From Nonlabens sp. Hel1_33_55 (GTDB lineage: Bacteria > Bacteroidota > Bacteroidia > Flavobacteriales > Flavobacteriaceae): a DNA stretch of 64,000 bases. The position numbers and the translations under genes are program-made. Under the pieces are notes generated by a model. The model was not told where the DNA came from. It worked only from the letters and a program-made list of their open reading frames with translations, and ran no database searches. The stretch spans positions 930,001-994,000 of the forward strand of contig NZ_LT627735.1 in NCBI RefSeq assembly GCF_900101765.1, given 5' to 3'. Positions 9,024-17,000 of this stretch are shown one piece after another (the first letter of the stretch is position 1; each line of letters opens with the position of its first letter).

Positions 9024-9506
9024 ATGAAAAAATATATTCTTTTTAGTGCGATTACTGCACTTTTACTAGTAGGCTGTGGTGGTACTCAAAACGCCATCAA
9101 ACAAACTGAAAGAACTGTTAGAGGTAACTGGGTCGTTGATTCGGTAACTTATACAGGTAATGGCCAGTTTAAGTCAACCTTATTACAAGACGTAAGTGCT
9201 CAGTGCTTTGAAGGAAGTCAGTGGTATTTTGTAGCTAACAATAATCGTGGTAGCTATTCCATCGAATCTCCGTCATGTAATACAGGAACGAGAAACTTTG
9301 TATGGGTAATACCTGGATCTAAAGATATCATCGAAGGCGATCTTTTGTTGAAACCAACTGGTGATAATTACAAAAGTGAAACCGATGCTGGTTTTAGATT
9401 GAACGTAAACAACCTTACTGAAACTAGTATGGTATGGAGTCAAAGTGTTCTTGTAGGCGGTAACACCGTTAAAGTAAATATGAACTTCAGAAAATTAGCT
9501 GAATAA
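9024..9506 (+). CDS. Lipocalin-like lipoprotein
   Basis: 160 residues. A lipoprotein signal ends in lipobox LLVGC at residue 18. The mature protein has the compact pattern of small Bacteroidota lipocalin-like proteins: GNWVVDSVTY near the start, a central SQWYF strand, and repeated beta strands to the end, with two cysteines (QCF, SCN) that could pair. Lipocalin-type lipoproteins bind small hydrophobic ligands or support the envelope; the ligand is unknown here. It lies 33 bases upstream of an OmpA-type lipoprotein on the same strand and is probably cotranscribed with it, suggesting an outer-membrane role. Confidence 0.8.
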   Translation: MKKYILFSAITALLLVGCGGTQNAIKQTERTVRGNWVVDSVTYTGNGQFKSTLLQDVSAQCFEGSQWYFVANNNRGSYSIESPSCNTGTRNFVWVIPGSKDIIEGDLLLKPTGDNYKSETDAGFRLNVNNLTETSMVWSQSVLVGGNTVKVNMNFRKLAE

Positions 9507-9539
9507 CAACAATCAACCCTAATAAATTAAATTAAAACT

Positions 9540-10226
9540 ATGAAAACTAGAATTTTAAGTATAGTGACCGCATTATTACTAATCGTAAGCTGTCAATCAT
9601 TACAAAATACCAATAAACAACAACGTGGTACCGCAATAGGTGCTGCTGCAGGTGGAATCCTTGGAGCTATTATCGGAAATAACGTAGGTGATGGAGATAA
9701 CCAAACTGAAGGTGTTGTTGCTGGTGCTGCCTTAGGTGGTGTTATTGGTAACGTGATAGGACGTAGAATGGACAAGCAGGCACAAGAAATTTCTCAAGAA
9801 ATTCCTGGTGCGCAAGTAGAACGAGTAGGTGAAGGAATTGTAGTAACTTTTGATGAAGGTAGTGGAGTAAAATTTGCAACTAATCAGGCTAGTCTCAACG
9901 CATCCTCAAAAGCAACTTTGGATAAATTGGTAAATGTAATGAATGATTATCCAGGAACAGAAATACTTGTTTCAGGTTATACTGATAGCCAAGGAGAAGC
10001 TGCTTACAACATGGATCTTTCTAAAAGAAGAGCATTTGCAGTTCGTGATTACCTAATTACTGATGGGATAGCTACAGATCGCATGGTAGTAACTTACCAT
10101 GGTGAAGAGCAGCCTATTGCTACAAACGACACAGCAGAAGGTCGTGCACAAAACCGTCGCGTTGAAGTTGGTATTGTTGCCGGTGAAGAAATGCGTCGTG
10201 ATGCAGAACAAGAAGTGAAAGGTTAA
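9540..10226 (+). CDS. OmpA-family lipoprotein with glycine-zipper domain
   Basis: 228 residues. A lipoprotein signal ends at Cys19 (IVSC). Residues about 30-76 form a glycine zipper (GTAIGAAAGGILGAIIGNNVG and AGAALGGVIGNVIGRR), a membrane-inserting hairpin. The C-terminal half, from about residue 105, is an OmpA-like peptidoglycan-binding domain with the motif SGYTDSQGEAAYNMDLSKRRA and terminal AQNRRVEV. Such proteins anchor the outer membrane to peptidoglycan, similar to Pal/YiaD. It follows the lipocalin-like gene and ends in a strong terminator, closing a two-gene unit. Confidence 0.93.
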   Translation: MKTRILSIVTALLLIVSCQSLQNTNKQQRGTAIGAAAGGILGAIIGNNVGDGDNQTEGVVAGAALGGVIGNVIGRRMDKQAQEISQEIPGAQVERVGEGIVVTFDEGSGVKFATNQASLNASSKATLDKLVNVMNDYPGTEILVSGYTDSQGEAAYNMDLSKRRAFAVRDYLITDGIATDRMVVTYHGEEQPIATNDTAEGRAQNRRVEVGIVAGEEMRRDAEQEVKG

Positions 10227-10247
10227 GAAACAGCTTTCATTTTGAAG

Positions 10248-10279
10248 AACCGCTTTGCCTTGAGCAAGGCGGTTTTTTT
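10248..10279 (+). terminator. Terminator of the lipocalin-ompA unit
   Basis: Arms aaccgctttgc (10248-10258) and gcaaggcggtt (10264-10274) pair with one G-U, followed by seven T residues. Confidence 0.88.
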
Positions 10280-10347
10280 ATGAGATAATTTAGAGGTTAC
10301 TCACAGTAGCTACAATAATTTAGTGCTAATAAATAATAACCAACCCC

Positions 10348-10740
10348 ATGGACTACACAGTATTAAAAGTTTTAGAAATAATAATTAAACTAGCGATAGG
10401 GCTTAGCATTTTAAATGTGTGGCTACTCAATAGAAAAAAAGCAACTCCTTGGAGAGCTCAAAACGCTACGACCATGAGAGAAGAGTTTGCGGTATATGGA
10501 CTTTCAAAAAGCATGATGGTCATTGTGGGAACTTTGAAATGCTTTTTCGCCGTTTTATTACTCATTTCGATATTCTATCCTTCAAACCTATTTCCTAGCA
10601 TAGAATGGATTGGAGCGGCAGGAATTGCTTTAATGATGGCCGTTGCTATATCAATGCATTTTAAGGTAGGTGATCCTCCTAAAAAATCATTGCCAGCTGC
10701 CATATTTATGATTCTTTCAATAATCGTAATCTTTATTTAA
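10348..10740 (+). CDS. DoxX-like membrane protein
   Basis: 130 residues with four hydrophobic segments (about 10-25, 55-75, 83-101, 113-129) and basic loops between, the layout of DoxX-type small membrane proteins. An FAVYGLSKSMM segment before helix 2 is typical of the Bacteroidota subgroup. Proteins of this class are linked to redox balance or quinone metabolism, but the function of this one cannot be read from sequence. Its stop overlaps by 4 bases the stop of the convergent gene 10737-11084, which is also DoxX-like: an unusual tail-to-tail pair. Confidence 0.8.
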   Translation: MDYTVLKVLEIIIKLAIGLSILNVWLLNRKKATPWRAQNATTMREEFAVYGLSKSMMVIVGTLKCFFAVLLLISIFYPSNLFPSIEWIGAAGIALMMAVAISMHFKVGDPPKKSLPAAIFMILSIIVIFI

Positions 10741-11084
10741 ATCAAGATCCACAGCTTATAAGCAATGATCCCATTAAGGATCATAAAAATAAATGCGGGC
10801 GAGGATTCATAGACAGAATCCTTGATCCGCATTCTTGTAATAAAGCCTAAAAGCATAAGAATTGAAAGACCTGCTGCAGATATCGCGGCAATCAATAGAC
10901 TGTAGGTGAATAGTAATAAACCTATGGAACCCGCGATTTGCAGAACTCCAGTGATCTGGCGTTGAATTGTAGAAAGACCAAATCTGGTAAACTCGAGCTT
11001 CATCCTCGGTGTAAGAAGACAGGTTACACCAAAAAACAGAAATGCAATACCACTAAAATAGATCAACAAACTCAGTACGGACAT
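10737..11084 (-). CDS. DoxX-like membrane protein
   Basis: 115 residues with four predicted membrane helices (about 4-24, 43-60, 64-82, 96-114). The conserved-type segment RFGLSTIQRQITGVLQIAGSIGLL matches the DoxX-like class, where a short loop links helix 1 and 2. No catalytic residues are apparent. It converges with the other DoxX-like gene, their stops overlapping by 4 bases with no room for a terminator, so each transcript must run into the other gene. Upstream lies a palindromic repeat and then the divergent alcohol dehydrogenase. Confidence 0.75.
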   Translation of the reverse strand: MSVLSLLIYFSGIAFLFFGVTCLLTPRMKLEFTRFGLSTIQRQITGVLQIAGSIGLLLFTYSLLIAAISAAGLSILMLLGFITRMRIKDSVYESSPAFIFMILNGIIAYKLWILI

Positions 11085-11103
11085 AGGTGGTTTTTATGGT
11101 TCT

Positions 11104-11119
11104 CGCTTTCGCGAAAGCG
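11104..11119. repeat. Palindromic repeat copy 4 (perfect)
   Basis: Perfect 16-bp palindrome, 20 bases upstream of the minus-strand DoxX-like start. Confidence 0.95.
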
Positions 11120-11249
11120 AAATTCAAGTTAAACTTAAACCAATCTGGACTAGCCATTCCATTTACTTCAATCTTTAACTACAACTTAACCGAGTAGTCC
11201 TGGAACACCTATTATTTTTAAAAGAATTGATAATTAGACAAAATAAAAA

Positions 11250-12302
11250 ATGAGTACAGAAATAAAAGCTTACGGCGCACAAGATTCAAAGGCAGATTTA
11301 AAACAGATGACCATTGAGCGTCGCGATTTGAATGCAAATGATGTCAAAATTGACATTTTATACTGTGGTGTTTGTCACAGTGATATACATACAGTTCGTA
11401 ATGATTGGGGAAATGCAAAATATCCTTCCGTTCCAGGACATGAGATTGTAGGAAAAGTAGTTGAAGTAGGAGCAGATGTCTCCAATTTTAGCGAAGGTGA
11501 TCTTGTTGGAGTTGGATGTATGGTAGATTCCTGTTTGAGTTGTAGTGCCTGTGAAGAGGATCTTGAACAATTCTGTGAAGAAGGTATGGTAGGTACGTAT
11601 AATGGAAAAGATAAGCACTTAGGCGGTCATACTTATGGTGGATATTCTACTAGTATTACTGTTAGGGAACACTTTGTACTTAAAGTACCAACAAACCTCG
11701 ATACTAAGGCCGTTGCGCCATTGCTTTGTGCAGGTATAACCACCTTCTCTCCATTAAGTCACTGGAACATTAAGAAAGGTGATAAGGTTGGAGTAGTTGG
11801 TCTAGGTGGATTAGGACACATGGGAATCAAATTTGCTGCTGCTATGGGAGCAGAAACGATCATGATTACTACATCACCAGATAAGGCAGAAGATGCCAAA
11901 AGATTAGGCGCAGACGGCGTTTTGGTTTCAAAGGATGAGGACGCTATGAAAGAACACCGTGGATCTTTTGATTTTATACTAAATACAGTTCCTGTAAAGC
12001 ATGACGTCAATCCATACCTACAATTATTGAAAAGAGATTCTACCATGGTGATGGTAGGTGCCATTGAACCACTTGAACCTATGAATGGTGGAAATATCAT
12101 TATGGGTCGCAAGAGTATTGCAGGTTCTTTAATTGGTGGTATTAAAGAGACTCAGGAAATGTTGGACTTTTGTGGTGAAAACGACATCGTTTGTGACGTT
12201 GAAATGATCAACATGGATGAAATCAATACGGCTTATGATCGCGTTACTGACGGTGATGTGAAATATCGTTTTGTAATTGATATGCAGTCATTGAAGAACT
12301 AA
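11250..12302 (+). CDS. Zinc-dependent NAD(P) alcohol dehydrogenase (YahK/CAD type)
   Basis: 350 residues. Medium-chain dehydrogenase of the cinnamyl-alcohol/aldehyde reductase subgroup. Catalytic-zinc residues appear as YCGVCHSDIHTVRND and PGHEIVGKV; the structural zinc site has four cysteines in DSCLSCSACEEDLEQFC. The Rossmann nucleotide site is GVVGLGGLGHMGIKFA. Members interconvert aldehydes and alcohols, generally with NADPH; the physiological substrate is unclear. It appears monocistronic, with a large upstream gap and a hairpin downstream. Confidence 0.92.
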   Translation: MSTEIKAYGAQDSKADLKQMTIERRDLNANDVKIDILYCGVCHSDIHTVRNDWGNAKYPSVPGHEIVGKVVEVGADVSNFSEGDLVGVGCMVDSCLSCSACEEDLEQFCEEGMVGTYNGKDKHLGGHTYGGYSTSITVREHFVLKVPTNLDTKAVAPLLCAGITTFSPLSHWNIKKGDKVGVVGLGGLGHMGIKFAAAMGAETIMITTSPDKAEDAKRLGADGVLVSKDEDAMKEHRGSFDFILNTVPVKHDVNPYLQLLKRDSTMVMVGAIEPLEPMNGGNIIMGRKSIAGSLIGGIKETQEMLDFCGENDIVCDVEMINMDEINTAYDRVTDGDVKYRFVIDMQSLKN

Positions 12303-12325
12303 GAAGAACAGAATTAAATTTTAAT

Positions 12326-12366
12326 AAAATCGGATATGGCGCCTTTATGGTTCCCTATCCGATTTT
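12326..12366 (+). terminator. Possible terminator after the alcohol dehydrogenase
   Basis: An 11-bp stem aaaatcggata/tatccgatttt encloses a 19-base loop and ends in T residues. The long loop makes it weaker than the other terminators here. Confidence 0.6.
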
Positions 12367-12381
12367 CATCTTTGAATATTT

Positions 12382-13395
12382 ATGAAATATACTATCATAG
12401 TGTTAATGATATTAGGCTTTTATGCTGCAGCTCAAGATCAGAGTACGAGTGGCTTTAAAGAATATTATCCTATATCTGTACGTCCTGAATTGTCTGCAGG
12501 TTTGGGAAATAATCCTTATGAACAGATATTACTTGAAGCAAAGCCAACGGTTTATTATGGTATTTATAACGATTTAAGATCTGCATTGAATAAGGACACC
12601 ATCACTAGTGGTGATGCGATTTACTTAACTTTTCAACCAGAATTTAGAATTTATAATGAAGAGTCTAAACCGGTAAAAACACCTAGTTATAAGTTACTGA
12701 TAGGATGGCAAAAGATCATTAAAACCGATAGTGATAACTTTTTAACCGCGGCCATCGAGTCGGGACATTACAGTAACGGACAATCACGCAGTGCCTTCAG
12801 TACTGAATTTGAAGATGACTCTGAAGAAAGCAGAGCATTGTACGATGAATTTACAGATGACACTAATCTAGCCGCTTTACTTAATAGACAAACTGGTAAT
12901 TTTTCTACCAATTTGACACGATTTAGCATCAATTACAGGCTAAACAAATTTGATTCTCAAAATGTCCCAGAGAAAATACATTCCATGACTGCAACCTATC
13001 AATTGTATCACAATAAGTTTTTGGGAGTGGCAGATTTTGGTGGGTATAATCCAGAAGACATTGAAATCTATGGAAGGCACCGCATAGAATTGGGCTATGA
13101 ATACACAGGTTACTATAAAGACATCAGGTATGTAATCAGCGAACAGGCTTTATTACATTTAGGCTCACATCCATCTAGTGTTCCCTATAGATCTGAAACG
13201 AGATTTATGATCTACCCATTTAGCAATGACTTTGGGTTTATGACTCAGTTATCTATTGGTAGAGATGATTACAACTATAGGTTCTTGGAGGATTTTACAA
13301 GATTTTCTGTGGGAATCACTTGGGATTGGTTTACTCCATTTGTCATCAAACCCACCAGACAGCAATTACCTGATGTTCCTGATTCACAGTTGTAA
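12382..13395 (+). CDS. Outer-membrane beta-barrel with phospholipase A-like motif
   Basis: 337 residues with a signal peptide ending near AAAQ (residue 18). The rest alternates amphipathic strands with turns, as in an outer-membrane beta-barrel. Residues 129-133 read H-Y-S-N-G followed by QS, resembling the catalytic HxSNG stretch of outer-membrane phospholipase A (His142/Ser144 in E. coli); a possible catalytic Asn lies in a later strand (NFSTN). If correct, it would hydrolyse misplaced outer-leaflet phospholipids. A plain barrel of unknown function is the alternative. It starts only 80 bases after the alcohol dehydrogenase, behind a hairpin. Confidence 0.6.
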   Translation: MKYTIIVLMILGFYAAAQDQSTSGFKEYYPISVRPELSAGLGNNPYEQILLEAKPTVYYGIYNDLRSALNKDTITSGDAIYLTFQPEFRIYNEESKPVKTPSYKLLIGWQKIIKTDSDNFLTAAIESGHYSNGQSRSAFSTEFEDDSEESRALYDEFTDDTNLAALLNRQTGNFSTNLTRFSINYRLNKFDSQNVPEKIHSMTATYQLYHNKFLGVADFGGYNPEDIEIYGRHRIELGYEYTGYYKDIRYVISEQALLHLGSHPSSVPYRSETRFMIYPFSNDFGFMTQLSIGRDDYNYRFLEDFTRFSVGITWDWFTPFVIKPTRQQLPDVPDSQL

Positions 13396-13406
13396 TCAAC
13401 CGAATC

Positions 13407-14621
13407 TTACTGTTTAAGAAATTTTGGAAGGAAAATGGTAATGTTGGTTCCTTTACCAACTTCAGATTGTATGTCAAAAGTACCATCTAGATGGCCCAAC
13501 AATTTTTTCACAGTTGCTAGACCTATCCCGGTTCCTTTATTTCCATGTCGATCTTCTTCATCTGCCGTGTAGAAAAGATTGAATACGTGATCTATTTTTT
13601 CTTGAGGAATACCGCGACCATTGTCTGATACAGAAATGCTGTAGTATTCATCTTGATCAAACAGGTCTATTGACACCCTAGTGGTTTTCTTATCACCGTA
13701 CTTGATGCTATTATTAACAAAGTTCAATAAGATTTGATGTAGAGCGGCTTTGCTTGATTTAATAATCGTTGGCTCCTTAGGAGAATAGGATATCTTGACC
13801 GCTGCATCTTTACCAGTCATAGCTATGATATCCTCGACAAGTTCTGTGAAGTTTACATCATCAAGTTCATCAGAGACTAGTTCGTCACTTTGATAGAATA
13901 GCAACATACCGTCTATATACCTGCTCAAATTGAATCCAGCATTTTCTAGTAATTCCAAATACTCCATGGAATCCTTTGTAAACTTATCCTTATTGTCAGC
14001 TGCAAGCAGCTGTGATATCATGGATATGTGCGCTAACGGTGTTTTGAGATCGTGAGTAACAATACCAGCAAAATCCTTCAATTCCTGATTACGAACCTCT
14101 AACTCTTCCTGAATTTTTTTAAGTTCAAAATTTTGTAAACGCTCATCAAAAAGTAACATAACATGCTTTGCCATGCTTTTTAATGAGTCTATTTGCGTCT
14201 CATTTAATTCTCTGGGTTTGCCATCAAACACACAAAGAGTTCCAAGCTTGAAACCTTCTTTATCTATCAAGGGAACACCTGCATAGAAAATAGTGTTTTG
14301 CTCTTCTATGGCTGGATTGCCTACAAAGCGATCATCTTTTCTAGCATCATTAACCATCATTATATCATCATCACTGATGATGGTATGAGAACAAAAGGAT
14401 AAATCTCGTGGTGATTCTGTTAAGTCAATACCATGTCTCGATTTAAAGAAATTGGTTTCATTGCCTATAAGAGAGATAAGAGCAATAGGTGTATCACAGA
14501 TAGCAGCAATAATTCTTGTAATATTGTTGTAGCTATCTTCTGGTAAACTATTGAGAATTTGATATTTCTCAAGTGCCTGCTGTCTTAGTATTTCATTAGA
14601 AGGTCTTGGGGCAATCTTCAT
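13407..14621 (-). CDS. Soluble GAF-domain sensor histidine kinase
   Basis: 404 residues, no membrane segment. An N-terminal GAF domain (about 20-165; e.g. DLSFCSHTI, VNDARKDDRFVGNP, FYAGVPLID, GTLCVFDG) is followed by a short coiled coil (165-185), a HisKA domain with the phospho-acceptor His190 in IVTHDLKTPL, and an HATPase domain with LNFVNNSIKYG (N box), SDNGRGIP (G1) and GTGIGLATVKK (G2). The GAF subgroup resembles those that bind cytoplasmic ligands or bilins. No response regulator is adjacent, so it is an orphan kinase. The -7 box is only 8 bases before the ATG, so the message may be nearly leaderless. Confidence 0.93.
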   Translation of the reverse strand: MKIAPRPSNEILRQQALEKYQILNSLPEDSYNNITRIIAAICDTPIALISLIGNETNFFKSRHGIDLTESPRDLSFCSHTIISDDDIMMVNDARKDDRFVGNPAIEEQNTIFYAGVPLIDKEGFKLGTLCVFDGKPRELNETQIDSLKSMAKHVMLLFDERLQNFELKKIQEELEVRNQELKDFAGIVTHDLKTPLAHISMISQLLAADNKDKFTKDSMEYLELLENAGFNLSRYIDGMLLFYQSDELVSDELDDVNFTELVEDIIAMTGKDAAVKISYSPKEPTIIKSSKAALHQILLNFVNNSIKYGDKKTTRVSIDLFDQDEYYSISVSDNGRGIPQEKIDHVFNLFYTADEEDRHGNKGTGIGLATVKKLLGHLDGTFDIQSEVGKGTNITIFLPKFLKQ

Positions 14622-14628
14622 AATTGTA

Positions 14629-14636
14629 CAAATGTA
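14629..14636 (-). promoter_or_regulatory. -7 box of the GAF kinase
   Basis: The minus strand reads TACATTTG, matching TAnnTTTG, 7 bases before the start codon. Confidence 0.45.
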
Positions 14637-14885
14637 TCTTTGACTAGGTTTAAGGGTGAAGTCGGCTTAAAAATAAGCAGCGCAACTTACGAATATTCGA
14701 ATACAAAACAATATTTGTTCCAATACCTAATGAACATATGTGTATTATGATCGTTTAATCGATTATGTAGGAAGCGCCTAACAAACGATCTTTTCTAATT
14801 TAACGTTTGACACCATTATACATAACTATTGACTAAACCTAAGCCAATTGGATTTTCATAAACATCATTAACCTCATGTCCTGCC
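14637..14885. other. Divergent intergenic region with inverted repeats
   Basis: Noncoding region between the GAF kinase and the PepSY-like gene. It holds a 10-bp palindrome cgaatattcg (14690-14699) and an inverted repeat gatcgttt (14749-14756) with aaacgatc (14783-14790) followed by four T residues, which may be an operator or a small-RNA terminator. No ORF is apparent. Confidence 0.35.
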
Positions 14886-14893
14886 TATTTTTG
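14886..14893 (+). promoter_or_regulatory. -7 box of the PepSY-like gene
   Basis: TATTTTTG matches TAnnTTTG, 19 bases before the ATG at 14913. Confidence 0.5.
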
Positions 14894-14912
14894 TCAAAAT
14901 TGGGAGAACAAA

Positions 14913-15338
14913 ATGAACTACAAACTTATATTTATTCTAGCAGCAACTATTATAATTTCTAGTTGCGAAATGACCGAAAAGGAAAAAGTCCCACAATCAG
15001 TTGTGGCAACTTTTTTAAACAAATATCCTGATGAAGATGATGCCAATTGGGTAAAAGACGATTCTGGATTGTGGGAAGCACAATTTGATAGGAACGGTGA
15101 GGATTACCGTGCTGGTTTTAAGGAAAATGGCTTATGGGTTGAAACCGAATTAACTTTAGCTCAAAATGATATTCCAAAATCGGTTAACGATGCAGTAACC
15201 AGAGATTTTAAAAATCAAAAGATAAAAGAAGTAGAACTAGTCAATCATTTTAGCAAAGGAGTTTTCTACAAAGTAGAATTCATGAATGATAATTCAACGG
15301 AGCAGGTCAATTATAAAGAAGACGGCACGAGGCTTTAA
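14913..15338 (+). CDS. PepSY-like lipoprotein
   Basis: 141 residues. The lipoprotein signal ends at Cys18 (ISSC). The mature protein carries two PepSY-like half-repeats: a first with VATFLNKYPDEDDANWVKD...WEAQFDRNGEDYRAGF, a second with VNDAVTRDFKNQKIKEVELV...FYKVEFMND. This is the putative beta-lactamase-inhibitor-like PepSY family common in Bacteroidota, of unknown function, possibly modulating envelope proteases or binding small ligands. It has its own promoter and a strong shared terminator, and is convergent with the downstream kinase. Confidence 0.85.
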   Translation: MNYKLIFILAATIIISSCEMTEKEKVPQSVVATFLNKYPDEDDANWVKDDSGLWEAQFDRNGEDYRAGFKENGLWVETELTLAQNDIPKSVNDAVTRDFKNQKIKEVELVNHFSKGVFYKVEFMNDNSTEQVNYKEDGTRL

Positions 15339-15353
15339 TACAACGCTTCAAAA

Positions 15354-15388
15354 CAAAAAAAAACCACGCCATTAGCGTGGTTTTTTTT
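15354..15388. terminator. Bidirectional terminator
   Basis: Stem ccacgc (15364-15369) and gcgtgg (15375-15380), flanked by nine A residues on one side and eight T on the other, between the convergent PepSY-like and PAS-kinase genes. Confidence 0.9.
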
Positions 15389-16538
15389 ATGTAATACAGT
15401 CTATGGGAAGTACAATAAATAATGTGGTTCCTTCCTCTTTAGAAGAAATGAACGAAATATTACCACCGTGGAAACCTGCAATCATTTTAGCGATGTAAGT
15501 TCCTAATCCGGTACCACGATCCTTCCCAGATGTGGTGTATTTTTCAAAAAATGTTTCCTGGATATCTTCTGGGATCATTCCCATATTAGAAAACGAGATT
15601 CTCAGCTCATCATCGCAGGCAAGGTCGATCGTTATTTCTTCATTATCTGGTGAAGCTTCGATGGCATTTCCCAGTATATTTTGAAACATGTGCTCCAGAT
15701 AGAATTCGTCACCCTTGAACATTAACTCGTCAGTACTTGGCTCGAGGTCTTTCCCATCGCGCACTAAATGAATCATTAGGTTCTTTTCTTCAATCGTATC
15801 AATATAATCTTTGGTAACATTGGCAAGTGACGCTACAAGATCAAATTCTGTAATCTCTGGTTCATACTCACCACGTTCCATTCTGGCAAAATCTCTGGCA
15901 GACGATAATAAGAGCAAAGTGTCTTTTCCTATACGCTTGATGGTGTCAATCCATTTACGTTGCTTTTCATCAACCTTACTGTTGGATAAAATATCTGCTA
16001 CAGATACTATAGAGCTCAAACGGTTGCGCAAATCATGTTCAGCAAGTCTATTCGCTATGTCTTGCGTTTCTAGTTTTCTTTCTAGAATTGCAATGGTGGT
16101 CTCAAGGCGTTTTACAGTGTCCTCAAGTTCTTCGGCTTTGACAACCAGCGTCATTTTGCGGCTGTCATTCTCTTCCGTTTTTAAATAAGCAGCATTAGCA
16201 ATTATATCAAACTGCTCGTTGCTTTTGTTTTGAACGGTCCAGCGGCCTTGCAACTCATATTGTCTTTGCATGAACTCCTCATGGTAGTCCAAGAGTTTTT
16301 CTTTTTGTTCCTCTGGTACGACATAAGTAAAGGAATTACCTATCAACTCATCCTTAGTGTATCCATAGATATCACAATAAGTGGCATTAACATCTGTAAA
16401 AATACCTTTAGAGTCAGTAATGCATATACCAATAGGCATGTGCTGAAAAAGATTGAACGAAAGCGCCTTTTGATCCTCAAAGATACCTTTGATGGATTTC
16501 AGTTGCCTCTCTGCATTACTATCGCTTAACATACTCAT
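15387..16538 (-). CDS. Soluble PAS-domain sensor histidine kinase
   Basis: 383 residues without membrane helices. A PAS domain occupies about residues 24-135 (FQHMPIGICITDSKG, VNATYCDIYGYTKDELIG). A coiled coil leads into a HisKA-type region with His168 in LAEHDLRNRLSSI, and the HATPase domain has FQNILGNAIEASP and GTGLGTYIAKMI. The Asp-Leu-Arg-Asn after the histidine departs from the usual E/D-x-x-T/N-P sequence and places it in a less common subgroup. No response regulator is adjacent. The ATG at 16538 is used; another lies two codons on. Confidence 0.9.
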   Translation of the reverse strand: MSMLSDSNAERQLKSIKGIFEDQKALSFNLFQHMPIGICITDSKGIFTDVNATYCDIYGYTKDELIGNSFTYVVPEEQKEKLLDYHEEFMQRQYELQGRWTVQNKSNEQFDIIANAAYLKTEENDSRKMTLVVKAEELEDTVKRLETTIAILERKLETQDIANRLAEHDLRNRLSSIVSVADILSNSKVDEKQRKWIDTIKRIGKDTLLLLSSARDFARMERGEYEPEITEFDLVASLANVTKDYIDTIEEKNLMIHLVRDGKDLEPSTDELMFKGDEFYLEHMFQNILGNAIEASPDNEEITIDLACDDELRISFSNMGMIPEDIQETFFEKYTTSGKDRGTGLGTYIAKMIAGFHGGNISFISSKEEGTTLFIVLPIDCIT

Positions 16539-16568
16539 ATATACCTGGTGGTCAGAAATTGGGAGTTA

Positions 16569-16576
16569 CAAATATA
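16569..16576 (-). promoter_or_regulatory. -7 box of the PAS kinase
   Basis: The minus strand reads TATATTTG (TAnnTTTG), 30 bases before the start codon. Confidence 0.45.
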
Positions 16577-16648
16577 GGAACCGCCCTACAAATATCATTA
16601 TACTTTTTTTTGCATTTCTTATTCAGTGTTGTTAAAGTATTATTAATA

Positions 16649-16664
16649 CGCTTTCGCGAAAGCG
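16649..16664. repeat. Palindromic repeat copy 5 (perfect)
   Basis: Perfect 16-bp palindrome between the PAS kinase and the arginine operon leader. Confidence 0.95.
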
Positions 16665-16752
16665 AACTAAAAACCACCCAATTACAACCTACTTAATTCA
16701 TAATTTGACACCATTTGTTGCAGAATCTTACAGAAGTATGTAAATTTAAACT

Positions 16753-16803
16753 ATGATTCAAAATAGAACTATAGGATTTCTACCCAGTTTGCGCCGCCGC
16801 TAA
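16753..16803 (+). CDS. Putative arginine-operon leader peptide (MIQNRTIGFLPSLRRR)
   Basis: A 16-codon ORF, ATG to TAA, whose last three codons are CGC CGC CGC (Arg-Arg-Arg) directly before the stop, with a further Arg at position 5. It sits 198 bases before the first gene of the arginine operon. Amino-acid operon leader peptides characteristically hold runs of codons for the regulated amino acid, so ribosome stalling at these codons under low Arg-tRNA is the natural reading. No Shine-Dalgarno is seen, as usual here. Expression is not shown by the sequence. Confidence 0.65.
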   Translation: MIQNRTIGFLPSLRRR

Positions 16804-16866
16804 TGCGATGCGCAACTATCTCTAATTAAACAAACTATTTTGAATATCTACTTTTCTTTTTTTCTA
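16756..16866 (+). promoter_or_regulatory. Putative attenuator structure of the arginine operon
   Basis: The first codons of the leader ORF (ATTCAAAATAG, 16756-16766) are perfectly complementary over 11 bases to CTATTTTGAAT (16835-16845), which is followed closely by a T-rich tract (16851-16864). Enclosed is a GC-rich hairpin formed by AGTTTGCGC (16786-16794, one bulge) and GCGCAACT (16810-16817), with an inner CGC/GCG, that overlaps the three Arg codons and the stop. A ribosome stalled on those codons would disrupt it. The exact terminator and antiterminator states cannot be settled by eye. Confidence 0.5.
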
Positions 16867-17000
16867 TTTACACGAGCTATATCCTTTAGGACAATGCTTT
16901 GTTATCCTCGTCGCCCGTAAGGGCTATCTAGACTTTGGAATCAGGTGAGTCCGTTTCCGCATCATCTCAAATAACATTTTACTCATTTAAACCGCTCGCA
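16867..17000 (+). other. Remainder of the arginine-operon leader
   Basis: Noncoding stretch between the T-rich tract and the operon's first ATG. It includes a short hairpin gccc-gtaa-gggc (16913-16924) and a bulged stem around aggacaa/ttgttatcct (16887-16907). The frame is open from a TTG at 16935, but I regard this as leader, not coding. Confidence 0.4.

Noticed and set aside
16935..17000. Upstream extension of the first arginine-operon gene from a TTG
   Set aside because: Residues before the ATG at 17001 do not look like a GNAT N-terminus, and the stretch contains leader hairpins.
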